Of a DNA stretch of 64,000 nucleotides, positions 45,741 to 57,155 are shown one piece after another; position 1 is the stretch's first letter, and the number at the start of each line of letters is the position of its first letter. Location of the stretch: positions 872,858-936,857 of the forward strand of contig JAYKAV010000023.1 in NCBI GenBank assembly GCA_035582835.1, in the 5' to 3' direction. The notes below the pieces were generated by a model. It searched no databases. It worked only from the letters and a program-made list of their open reading frames with translations, and had not been told where the DNA came from. The stretch comes from Phoebastria nigripes. Lineage: Eukaryota > Chordata > Aves > Procellariiformes > Diomedeidae. The translations under genes and the position numbers were made by a program.

Positions 45741-48700
45741 GGAGATGTGGTGTACAACATGGGAAATCCTCAACAGTACAGTTAAGGTGATCAGAATCTA
45801 GACGTACAAGATTCACTGAGTTGGTTGGTGGAGGAGGGCTGTACAGACAGACACATCATTTGCTTTCACTGTTTGAAACCACTTCTGGAATTGTCCTATC
45901 AGCCTCTTGCAACTGCACACTGCAAGTGGAAATTGCAGCCCCACGTGGGCGAGGAGGGCAAAGGCTGGCCCGGATGCTCTGCTGCCGCCTCGCACACCTC
46001 CCTCTCCGTATCAGGCCGCAGCTTCACGTTGGCATGAGTCTAAGCTATGCACTGGGTCACAGCAACATCATCTGCCTTCAGCCATAGGTATCTACCAGAA
46101 TTTCCCAGTTGTTAGTGTCTTGAAAACAAGAAAACACAAAGAAGTTCCTCAGGAAACAGAACTAAACATATGCTGGGAATTCTCCGTGATAATGTAAAAT
46201 AGCTGAATGTTGTGTTCTAAAGCTGCAACCTTATTCAGAAACAGAAGTTATGAAGAAAAAGGTATTAAAAGCATAATGAATATGAGGAACTTAACATTTA
46301 CTTCAATTACAGTGTCTGAGCCTGATATTGATATTACATACCTTGCNCTGCTCCAATTAAAGTCAGTAGCCTACCAAAAGGATTTGCCTTCTCTTTATTT
46401 TATATTTCAAGTTGTTGATGTATATAGTATTAATTGTGGCAAGTTAGCAGAGAGAAACAAGCTAATCCATGTGAAAAGACTGCTTCCCTTTGGTTCCCTG
46501 CCTGCCTGCCTACTGGCAGTTTCATGCTTAATCCACTGCTTCATTTTTTACTTCTCTCTTGCCAGCAATTATATTTCATTGGTGACTGTTGTAGTATAGA
46601 GTTGGAGGCGAGGGCTGCTGCTTTACCTGAGAAGCAATGTTTCATACTGTATATCACTTCTCAATGTATAGAATCTGGAAAACTAGTAATTTCTCATTTC
46701 ATTTCCAGCATAATTTACTATGCTGAAGGAATAGTGCTGTCGACTTCTGTTAAAAATGGTATGTGGTCTGTTTTGTATCTAAAGGCTTGCCTTGCTTCTG
46801 TGTCCTCTCCCAGGTAAGGCAAATACACATCACATTTCCAAAACANCTATGTAGTTCTTGGTCACCTCATTTTGTAACTTTGTCAAAGGAGCAATGACTT
46901 ACTGTTTTCCAGAAAAAAAATGTAAGCACAGAGCAGCGTAACTGGTATCTGTGCAAATCCACAGTTATATTTTTTTGTAAGTCACTGAAACATAATACCT
47001 TGAATGAATGTCTGCACAAAATTTTCTCACTTTGTCCCTTTGGCAGCAAACTTAAAACTACCGATTGCCATAGATGATAGTAACTGGTATGATACATGGT
47101 ATTGACACCATATAATACATATCTATGTCAAAGTAAGCTAAAGTGGTGTTGTTCAGGGTATGGACTGTGTTAAGCTGGAATGCTTCATAGCTGATAGGAA
47201 GGTCTTTACAATTAAAGAGTAAAACTTACAGTTAAACTTGTGAAATAAGTGGTTAAAAAGATTAACTGAGTTCCAAGCTTGCTCTGGGTTTATTATAACA
47301 GCTGATAGATGCAATGATGCTGAAATCTTGCAAATTTACCACTTGCTGACCTGAAGATCTGCTAAATAGAAGTCCTTTGTGAATCGGAAATGACATCAGC
47401 AAAACTTTTCTAACTACGCAATATATGGAAAAGTGTTTGTATGTACCGTGTGTATGAAGTATTGATCAGCACTTCTATTTAGCTCCTCTTAACCACTGTT
47501 TAGAGACAAGCGATGTCCATTGGCACTAGAAGTCCATTTATTCAGAACAGGTTTTCGTGGCCCTTCTCTTCCCCCCTCCAGCAACTGGAAGCTTACTTGG
47601 AAATCTGTAATTGTTTTGGCCTAAGCCAGGTTTTGTGTAATGTGCCAGGCTTGGGACCCTGGTCAAAACCAAGTAAACTGCTGAATTATGTATGTATTCA
47701 TGATAGTAAGATATTCATCCATAAGCTCCCTTGCTGCAAACCAAACACCTCAGAATCCAGTCAGCAGTTCTGCAAGGTGCAACATTACTTGAAGCCTTAT
47801 GCACACAATACACGAGGCAGCAGGCGGTGGCTGTTAAACATTGTTCACATCTTTGAAACCTGACTTAGTAGCTACCCTGGCACCCCACACACCCCTAAAG
47901 GGGAAGGTGTCCGTGTTTGTTTGGTGCCTGGTAGCTGACATATTTCAGTGTATTGTGTGATGTTTTCCAGTCCATGGAAGCCCATCCCTTGCTGCAGAAT
48001 GTGTCCTTATCAGCTTGAATGATCCAAGCCTCTATGATTTTGCTCACTGTCCATCCTGTTCAAGGAAGCATTTCAGATAAGAGCAGGACTGAAGTCTGGG
48101 AACTTGCCATCACAATAATTTTCCAGGAGAAAATTCACTTGCCATAAAATTAAAACATCCCACCTGAAAATGTAACAGAGAGTGCTCCCAATCCATCCTC
48201 CCTGTTGGACTGGCAGCACACGCAGGTTTCCTGGCTTCGTGGCGTTGTTGGAGCCTGTCAGGCAAATTTCTGTTACTGGGACACTGGGGACTGACCCAGG
48301 ACTAACATATTACCTGACCCTGGAGTATTTTGGGAAGCCTCACATTTCTGGTTCACTGGCAGGGATTCAGAGAATTTGAAGGCTCTTGAAAACATTTGGA
48401 AACACTGAAGCAGATTGAGGTTTTGATGGTTGCAAAATGAAATTTTAGAATTTTCATTTCCTATATAATTTTTTCCCCAATGTATAGAGGAGGAAATAAT
48501 CAACATTTCCATTCTATGGCTATCTTTAGTCTATACCATAATTGTTCCTCTATACATTTTATNTAGACAAGATAAACTTCTATCATTATACCTTTAACAC
48601 CTAGAAGCAGTTGTTCAAGCCCAGATATAAGAAGTTGTACATATAAAAAAAAATCTGTCTTTCTGTGCTCTAGTCACTTCTGAAACAGGACATAGCCAGT

Positions 48701-51645
48701 CAGCGCATTAAGGCTCGCAAAAACTGAGAGATTATCTTAAAAAAAGGTGTCTTAAGTCTTACCTTCATCAAACAATTTTTCTCTTAATGCTACCTCTCTT
48801 CTGGGTCAATTATTGTGTGCAGATGGGTATGAACCTAGTCTTCAGAATTTTTCATGAAAAGACAACAAATCTTTAAAGTCACCTCTTGCCTAGTGATCTC
48901 AGTTTTAGGAATACTGTGGATCTCACTATAGAAATTGCCTGATGAACTGCTATTGATTTTGTAATGTCTGCAGCAGGGTGGCTAATCTTTAGCTGCTTGG
49001 AAATCACTTGACTCAATCTCCCAGGACTTTGGTAGCTCTAACGGTCTCCTTTGGTGGGATTTGTGTGCCAGGATGTAGGGGACATCCGCTAGGGCTTCCT
49101 CATAGCCTTGTATTATCCTTTTTGCAGTGAGGGCAAGCCAGATATCTGTGTGGAGGAAGATGCATGGTGCCTCTCACTCCTCTTCCTCACGCGAAGTGAG
49201 TTGCTTCTTTCTCCTGAAGCCAGGAAGTCTCTGGAGGCAGTGTCATGGCAGAGACATTTCTCAGGCTTTGCCAAAGTTGTAGTACTATGTTTCCTCCAAA
49301 TCACTTAGACATTAATTAACATATTGCCTTTCTGCTAGTGCTGCCATTATTTGTACAGAAATGAATGTTGTATTCAAGCATCCGTAGTACCTGTATGTCC
49401 ACCCAAGACTCTGTGAGGACTCTCCCAATCCTTTCATACAATAAACAGGCAAATTCCAAGATAGCGACCCCAAGAAGCACTGAAAATAGTGCTCGGCTTT
49501 CTTCTCCCAGCTGTGGATCAGTAACCACTACTGTGAGCAAGGCACATAGCTCTGGCCTGCTTTGCTCTCAAAAAATCGAGGCACACAACAGCAAAAGTCA
49601 CACCAGGTAGCTGGATTCTTACAGACATCCTGATGTCCATGTCTGCCCAGTGGGAGCACTGGTCCCTCATCAGCCATTACAGAAGCATGATAAGGCAATT
49701 TAAAGTAGATTTTCTTATAGGGATAAACTAAGTTTGTATTAAGCACGGCTTTGCTCTGTTTGGTGTGTCAGCAGTTTGTTGTGGTGATTATAATATTGTC
49801 CCCTTCACTTCCCTATTAAGCTGGTGTAATGTAGCTTTGATTATTGCAAGAAACGTCCTTTTGCTTGATGGTGCAATTAATTCATTGCTGGGTAGATTTG
49901 GCCTTTTCTGTCAGTGGCTGTGATTTGTACTGGTCATGTTTTCCGCTCTTTGTGATGTCCTGGTCCCATGAAAAGATATAGCCTGTAGCGTTTAGAGAAC
50001 CATATTGGAACCTCTGTTTCCTATGTGTGAAAATAAAAAACCAAAACAGCTATTGCTCTTTCTTTGCAGGAGATAGGGGAATGGCCATATAAACTGCACA
50101 TCTTAACAGCCAGAAATCTCCTTTTTGCACATGTGCATTGTGGAGGCACAGAGCCTAGTTGGGGGTGAAGGGGCATTCCCTGCCTCGTTTTACACTTCCA
50201 GATGTGTTTCTGCTGTGGTCAGTGTGGTTTATGTGAATCCCAAAATGGGATCTCAACTCAGCCCCTGACCACGCAACACCACCCTGTTCCCCAGCTCTTG
50301 TCCTGTGAATTGTTGTGATGCTGTGGCAGTAAATACATTGTGAGTAATTCAGTAGGTGGATGGTAAGGCAGTAACCAAATTGCTGCAGTAATATGTATAC
50401 TATTTTCAAAGCATTCTGAATGGTCTATTAGATGTAAAATTAGATTAGAGAGAGCAATTAAAAGGGTAAACCTGTAAGAAAGAGTTATACATTGTTGCTT
50501 TAAAACTAGAATTGGCCACTTGAACAGTATGTATCGGCCACATCTCTTGCCTTTCATTGAGCCTAGAGGAATTTAAAAAATATTTCATTAGCATTAAACC
50601 AGATAGATTCTTTCCATTAAACAAAGTAAAGCAAGTATAATGCAACACAGCTAGTAGCATTGTAGTGGTGTGAATGCTAAAATATGTAAGGTGCTTCAGC
50701 CGGGGTCCCATTGTGCCCAGTATTCATATTTTGAAAAGGTTTGGAAGCTTCTCATTAAAGATAATGAGAGTTGCCAGGTGTCCAGCAGCTCATGAAATGA
50801 AGGACTTAGTCCAAATTATTTTGGTTATATCCTGTAAATGGATTTCTGTTGTCTTTTACACAGATTTCCAGTAAATAAACTAATACTTGTTAACCAGACC
50901 TCTGATACTATGAGCCATTTGGCTGAATAAACTCAAAGATATTTTGAATAATACATTAAATATGACTATATTTACTATGAATATGCTATAATTTATATAG
51001 GGTAGAGTTAAGATCTTTTTAATTTTACTGGATGAGAACTGCTTTTGTCTCAGTATTAATGGCTCTTAAACAGAATTTCATCTGAACATTTAATCTAAAT
51101 TAGCTGTCTTCTGAGGTGATTACATTGCTTAATTTTTTTTCTTTCAACTGGACCATGCATTTCCCAGCAGCTTAGTTTGCTGATATTTGATTTGTGGTGA
51201 TACAGATCATATACAAGCTGGCTTGTTGTTTTTAATGAACTGGATGTGTTGTATAATAGAATTGCTAGGTTTGTGTTAAATTACAGCTTTGGGACTCATT
51301 ATTGTGAGATGTTATCTACTTTGAACTGGCTTATTTTATCACAGAGAAAGAAATTGAATTTGCTTAAGATGGCAAATGCAGCAATGGATGGGTTGGTTGG
51401 TGAGTGTTTTGGGGCACCCTGTTGACCTGATATATATTTTATCTGATCTAATTCACATTCTGCCCAGAAGACGCATACACCCACACATATGTCAGAGTCC
51501 ATATAAAAAAGCCTAAAGCAAACAACAAGCACAATATATTGTTGAATGGTTAAATGGTACTCTTTAGCCATCAGTCTTTGACCATTTCAACTGTAAATTC
51601 ATGAGATCTTTTCCTTAGGGCGTTTTGTTCCAATTCTCAGTAATG
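45741..51645. other. Gene-free stretch
   Basis: No gene recognised. A possible ancient relic lies near 46348-46395 (CTCCAATTAAAGTCAGTAGC ... AGGATTTGCC). An acceptor-like tract TGCTCTTTCTTTGCAG ends near 50069. Frames near 45.8-46.2 and 46.2-46.8 kb overlap each other in different phases and look random. Confidence 0.55.
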
Positions 51646-51701
51646 TGCATGCAGAAGCTAATGGTGCATTTCTTCCTGCACATATTTAGCTTCTGCATGC
51701 A
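51646..51701. ncRNA. Pre-microRNA-like hairpin (candidate)
   Basis: TGCATGCAGAAGCTAA (51646-51661) is the exact reverse complement of TTAGCTTCTGCATGCA (51686-51701). Inside, GTGCA (51664-51668) pairs with TGCAC (51677-51681) around the 8-base loop TTTCTTCC. The two stems are separated by a small asymmetric internal loop (TG against ATAT, partly pairable). The 56-nt structure has about 21 pairs, the dimensions of a pre-microRNA. Either strand would fold. No named microRNA is recognised and flanking lower-stem pairing is poor (a mismatch, then two pairs). Alternatives are a small palindromic duplication or remains of a hairpin transposon. Confidence 0.4.
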
Positions 51702-54700
51702 AATATTTCAGCACATACACAGAAGCAGTTATCAGGCATTGAAGTTTAAGTGTGTGCAACAGGATAAATTGTGTAAAAGCCAAAAAATTGTGTTTCCTTT
51801 GACAATTGCAGGTTTGGAAGATGAAGCCTCTGTGTGTCATTCTTGGCATTTCTTTTGCTTTGAAAAACATGTTGAGCTTTCAGCCTAATGTAATGATGAT
51901 ATATGGGAAAATTAATTTAAATTTTATTAATTTTTTTTAAACTAATAATTTTTTTAACTGAAATTATTTTAGCTGCTCTGTGGAACAATGTATAAAAACA
52001 CTGCTGTGCATTGACAGAAACTAGAGACACATGACAAACACTTCTGCTTGAACAGTTTAAATCAATGAAAAAGGGGTTCAATTCAAAGGTGATTTTAAGA
52101 AAATGCTGAAGGAATTTAAATTGGTTATAAACTGGTGTGGCATATGCTTTCATTTGGCTTCTACTTAGCTGCCTGTTACAACAGTGCCAGCTTCTGTAAG
52201 TATGTTGGCCATATAATATGTTAACGTATAATAAATATGTTAAATATGAACAAATTCTGCAGTGATGTAAGTTAGTAAGAGAGTCGCTGAGATGGCTCTT
52301 TCAGCCTCTAACAGAGTCTAAAGCAGTGTAAGGAGTGGTACCCGAAAGGGGAGGAAAGTGTTCAGCAAAGCAGGGGGAAGCAGGCTTTCTCCAGTGATAC
52401 AGCTTCTACCTCCGGCTTGCACCAGCTTACATCAGGAGTGCTTCAGACACGGAGTGTATTGCTCTAACACTTCCCATAGGCAATAAATTCACACTGTTAA
52501 GGGCAGGAACTTGGGGTCTTCTAGGAAGGCAGAGTAAAGGGAACCCGCACAGAGAAAGTGCCAGGAGCTGAGAAGCCCAGAGCCAGCAGCTCCCATGAGC
52601 CAGGAGCAGAGTCCATCTGCTTCTCACTCTGGCCTCTGAGTCACAAGGCAGAAAAACACCCCCAAGAAAGTCTTTGGGGCTTTTGCTGCGCTGTGGAGGC
52701 AGCTGTCCCCAGAGCTCATGTGTGGGTATGAATCCAGCCGAGTGACCTCAGCCCTCCCGGTGCAGGGGGGTCACTTTGGCACCTCCACGTTCATTCCTGG
52801 CCATCAGAGCCGGTGCATCCCCCTGGTCCTTCAGCACACCATGTAAGACACCAGCATTTTGCAGTGATGCTCGTACTGTGTAGGAGCTGAAGGTATTCCC
52901 TTGGCCCACTCAGTGCTGTGCATACACATCTATCCAGAGCACGTGTCCTGGCTTCTGGGAGCACTGCCGTGGCAATTTCAATTTTTGTGTAGAGGTGTTT
53001 GAATCACTGCAGTTAAAGTCAGAGGTTTACGTTAAACGAAGGTTTATTGATAGCTATGGGGACTCAGATGTAAAATATCACATTAAAGGTTGTTCTTTGC
53101 AATGCAGCAGAACTATCCTCCCTCCAAAAGAAAGCCAATAAGCAACAATAAATATTTTCCTTTCAGAGTGGGCTTAGTAACTCATTTTAAATGATTCTTC
53201 TAAACTCTCTGTGATCCAGCATCACATGCCATAGAGGAGGAAGAAATACTAGCTATTTGCTCTCTGCATTAATATTTAGGGTGGATTGTAATGCTGAAGC
53301 TGATATTGAACTCTGTGCAGTTAATTTGCTTTTGTTGAAATAACCTTTAAATTATCCTTCCCTTAAACACTTTTTTTTTGCATACTGATGAGTGCTCTGT
53401 CCTATTCATGTCCAGTACGCTGGTTTATATCCTTTCTTGCTTCATCTTGGCCACCATTATTTAATAGATAGGATAGTATATACCATATAACATGAATTTT
53501 TTCCTCGCTTTGCTTTCCTGGCTTAAGAAAGTACAATTTTTTGCATGACCTTGGTTCTGGAGGCCTTGATTTACGTTACATTAACAGCTTTATGGAGTTG
53601 CTTTATAGTTTGCTTTATTGCAGAAAAACAGAACAGTTTTACTGATAGAATTTACTGTTCATTTTTTCCCAATTGTTTTTGGCATATGTTCATGTTTCGG
53701 CTTTTACATCACTGTTACTAGTAATTACCTTGCTTCCATTATTTTTCTTTAATAGAGGATAAATGAGCATGTGGTATTTTTCTTTAGTAGAGCCTGAGTA
53801 TATCTGAGATCTCTCTTACGATGGGGAGAATACTGTAGGCATGATTAATAGCATCATCATTGTAACATAATTTAGTTAGAAGGACTTATACAACTGATAA
53901 AGTGTCATGCACTTCTACTAAACTGCAATCTAAGTGAACTGTATTTCAGGTTTTTATATCCTCATTTCTGTCTTCTGTAAAGATATTACTGTAAGATTCA
54001 TACAAGCGTCTTTACAGTCTCACACTATAAGCAGTGAAAGTTAAATCAGTTCTTCTTGCATGAAACATAGTTTCTATAAAAAATGAGTAATTATAATTCT
54101 GAAAAAGGAATAAATTAGTTCACTAAATACATTCATTGCAGACTGAAGTTGTGACTAGATGAGATCTTTTCTAGAATGAAAAGAAATTTAGTTTACAATA
54201 AAGCAATCTGTCCTTGAAAGATGAGAGAGAAATTAAGTATTTACAGCAGATAATGCCTAAAATAACTTGCATTGTAAGTAGTATATGGACCTCACATATA
54301 TAAATTAATCAGAGAAAATCAATATATAAGTCACAGACTAATAAAGAACCTTTTCTTGGTAATTAAAAATATCTCTGTCTTCGTCTACTTGACCCCACTG
54401 CTTGGGCCAATTGAAATACTGCATTTTAATTTCACCTGTGTGTGTTTTTACATGAAATTACCAGTTTTGATGAAATCTTTTCAAAACTTGCTCACATAAA
54501 AAGAAGATTTTTCTTGGTTTTCACTGATTATTATTTTTTCTGGTGGAGCATTTTGTTTAGCTAAACTTTCCATTTGAGCCTTGCATTTTGCAGGGATTTT
54601 CTATACTTAATTTCATCTTTCTTTATGGTTAAACCTACATAGCTGTTGAGCTCAGGCTGTCAGTCTAGCCTAAGCAGCTTGAGTATCCTCTAGCAACTGC

Positions 54701-56594
54701 TCTCCTGACCATACCCCGGTGGGTGAGCATGCTGGCACGGGGCCCTGCCATGTACAGTGACATCGTCTCTTCCACCGGTGAAGGGTAGCAAGCTTCGCAC
54801 TTGAGTCCCTTTCCAACTCCCACCTCCAGGGACTCAAGATGAGCCCAGTACCACTTTTCCCCATCTCCATCAGCTGGCACTTCTTATTTTCTTATCACCC
54901 CATTCTCTGTTACCAGTTTTGTCTAACTTACATCCTTTCCACTTTTATGCTATCAGACTGCTGCTTTGCCCTGCCTGGTATAGAGTCTGCTTGTTACGAG
55001 TAAAATCATACATCTTTTCAAATAACTCTGTAAACCTAAGATTGCAGAGCACATTTCCCAGTCAGAGCAGTGGATCACTGTTTAGGAGTCATGAGTATCA
55101 TTTTCAATTCTTCACTCAGTTGGTCATTTGCATTATTTTCCCTTTCCTTTTCTGTTCATGGTCTGCTGTATTTGCAGACACTAAATATTTCAGACAGAGT
55201 TGTTTTGCCCAGCGTGGAGCACGGTGGGGCCTCAGTCTTCATGACAGCCTTTATAGGCAACAAAAATAGAATAGTAAATAGAGTCTCCATTAAATTATTG
55301 ATTCTCATTACAGATTCTTCTCTCNGCACACCAAGCAGGGTGCTTGTCCAGAAATATTTATTGTGCATATTAATTAGGGAAGGATGAACAAAAATGAAAA
55401 ATAAAAGATCCATCACTTGAGTACTTCTTTTTATCTTACCTTTTATCTGGTTTGGTTCAGCTGGATAAACTGACAGCTGCCTCATTTCTGTATCCTGACC
55501 TCTAAACAGGGGTGCACACATCTGGCTCCGCTCTTCAGCCAGCAGAGCCACAGAGGGAGAAATAGTGATGCTTCATCTGTTCTTGCTGCTGCTTGTACAC
55601 CTTTGGCAGTTTCCTTGGCTTTATGCCGACTCCTTGTACTCTTTTATTTCCTGTATTACCAAGGTGGAGAACAGACTAAGTAGGTAGTTGGTAAGTACCT
55701 AGTTTTGACTTAACACATTGATTCACAGAATCAACACTGTGTAGACCCAAATACTCATGTAGGATATTACCTAATCTTTTTTTATACAGAAGAAGCTCTG
55801 TAAAAGCTATGGTTCATACTATTTCATCAGCCTTCTACTGAAAAATGGAATGGGCTTAAAATTAAGATCCCCTTACATAATAGAAGTCATAATGAAGGGT
55901 ATGGCTCATAAATTTCAATTGTTAAATTGTCTCAGTGGGAAAGGTGACTTGACATTCCCATATTTTAAGGATTTAAAATCGACATTCAACAATAATGGTA
56001 GAGAGTTTAATTATCAGCTTATATTAAGACTTGAATATGAGAGACATTTCAGCTCTTCTTTACATGAGCCAAAAGCCTTTGACTGAAGATTTCTCTTACC
56101 TCCCAAGACCCAGATTCTAAATGTATTTTATTGGGTGCCTGTTTGTAAAAGAAACACCTTATGGATGCACTTAGCCTAAAAAATCTGAGCTGAGGCATGT
56201 AAAAAAGAAGATGAGAAACCCAGTTTAATAATTTTTTTAATGTTCGCATTTACACAAAATATTTTCCAGGAGCACATTACGTGTAAAGCCTTTTGAGAGT
56301 ATTTAAGGAGGCCACTTAATGGCCATCAGGCAAAGTAACCAGTAGTGCTCCTGTCAGAGCAGGGGAACCTGTGCCTTTCCACTCCAACATATGGCAACTC
56401 TTTGTGGTGTCTCAGAGATCAGCGTATTAAAGATGGCAACATCCATAAAGAAGCAAATGTTGCAGTTGCCTGTTATTCAACACAAAACCGTTGTGTTTTA
56501 TATTTATCTCTGCTGTCTAAGACTGAAAGTCCTACTATGGTAAAAAGTCCCTGTATGGCTCTTCCACTTTGGGGGATGGAGTCTGTGGTTTTCT
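51702..56594. other. Gene-free stretch
   Basis: AT-rich, with GC-richer patches at about 52.3-52.95 and 54.66-54.87 kb, where minus-strand frames of 66-71 codons overlap. An acceptor-like site ends near 51810, but the sequence after it is not recognisably coding. No gene or young repeat was found. Confidence 0.6.
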
Positions 56595-57155
56595 CTAGGT
56601 TTGGAAAGCACTGATCACATTATGGGTGCTATTGTAATATAAATAAATAGTAATGACAATAATAATAGTGTAACATTGCAGAAAGTGATATTGTGTTTGT
56701 AACCACTGCTGAAACAGAGGTAGTGAGTGATGACCATGTTTAGCCAGACTGCTGATGCAGGAATACAGAAACTGGAAAGATATCAACCAGTCTGATTTAA
56801 GACTTGGAGAGAGTACAGAGCTGCGAGATTGATAGCACAGAAAGGAATCTTTTGGTTGAGGTCCATGGCCTGCATCAGAGCTTTTGGGATTGATAGCACG
56901 CAGCACTATCAATCTCACAGCAGCAAATGGGACGACTATTATCCATGAAGAATGGGCCATATTAAATACCCTGACATCCACTAGATTGAGAACTGCAAAA
57001 TGAGTAAGGAAGAGTACATGTTTGTAGAGATAATACAGTGCTGATTCTTCATGTAGTTTGTTTTGCAGCAAAAAAGCCTCAGTGGCTATTCCAAGCTCAG
57101 CTCCTGGAAGCTGCAAGTCATGCTGGAAATAATAATAATAAGCATAAAAATGCAC
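56595..57155 (-). other. Longest unexplained open frame (186 codons)
   Basis: The minus strand is open from a GTG codon at 57155 to a stop at 56595. This is the longest frame in the window that is not part of CR1. The translation is rich in aromatic and aliphatic residues (runs such as AYYYYF, FLTHFAVLNLV and IIIVITIYLYY), as expected from AT-rich DNA. No domain, signal peptide plus mature pattern, or known family was recognised. It contains the inverted repeats at 56821-56920. A frame this long is somewhat unusual by chance here but far from compelling. Confidence 0.12.
56821..56920. repeat. Overlapping inverted and direct repeats
   Basis: CTGCGAGATTGATAG (56821-56835) pairs with CTATCAATCTCACAG (56906-56920) with one mismatch. 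A third copy, GATTGATAG (56888-56896), can pair with the same right arm (56906-56914) across a 9-base loop. The arrangement allows two alternative hairpins of different size. Confidence 0.85.

Noticed and set aside
45813..46817. Series of overlapping plus-strand frames of 65-130 codons
   Set aside because: They shift phase without splice signals and show no homology.
50070..50168. Acceptor CTCTTTCTTTGCAG followed by a frame of about 32 codons
   Set aside because: No donor and no recognisable peptide; weaker than the retained exon candidates.
51811..51888. Acceptor-like TTTGACAATTGCAG followed by open sequence
   Set aside because: Poor polypyrimidine tract, and the frames after it become T-rich and low in coding character.
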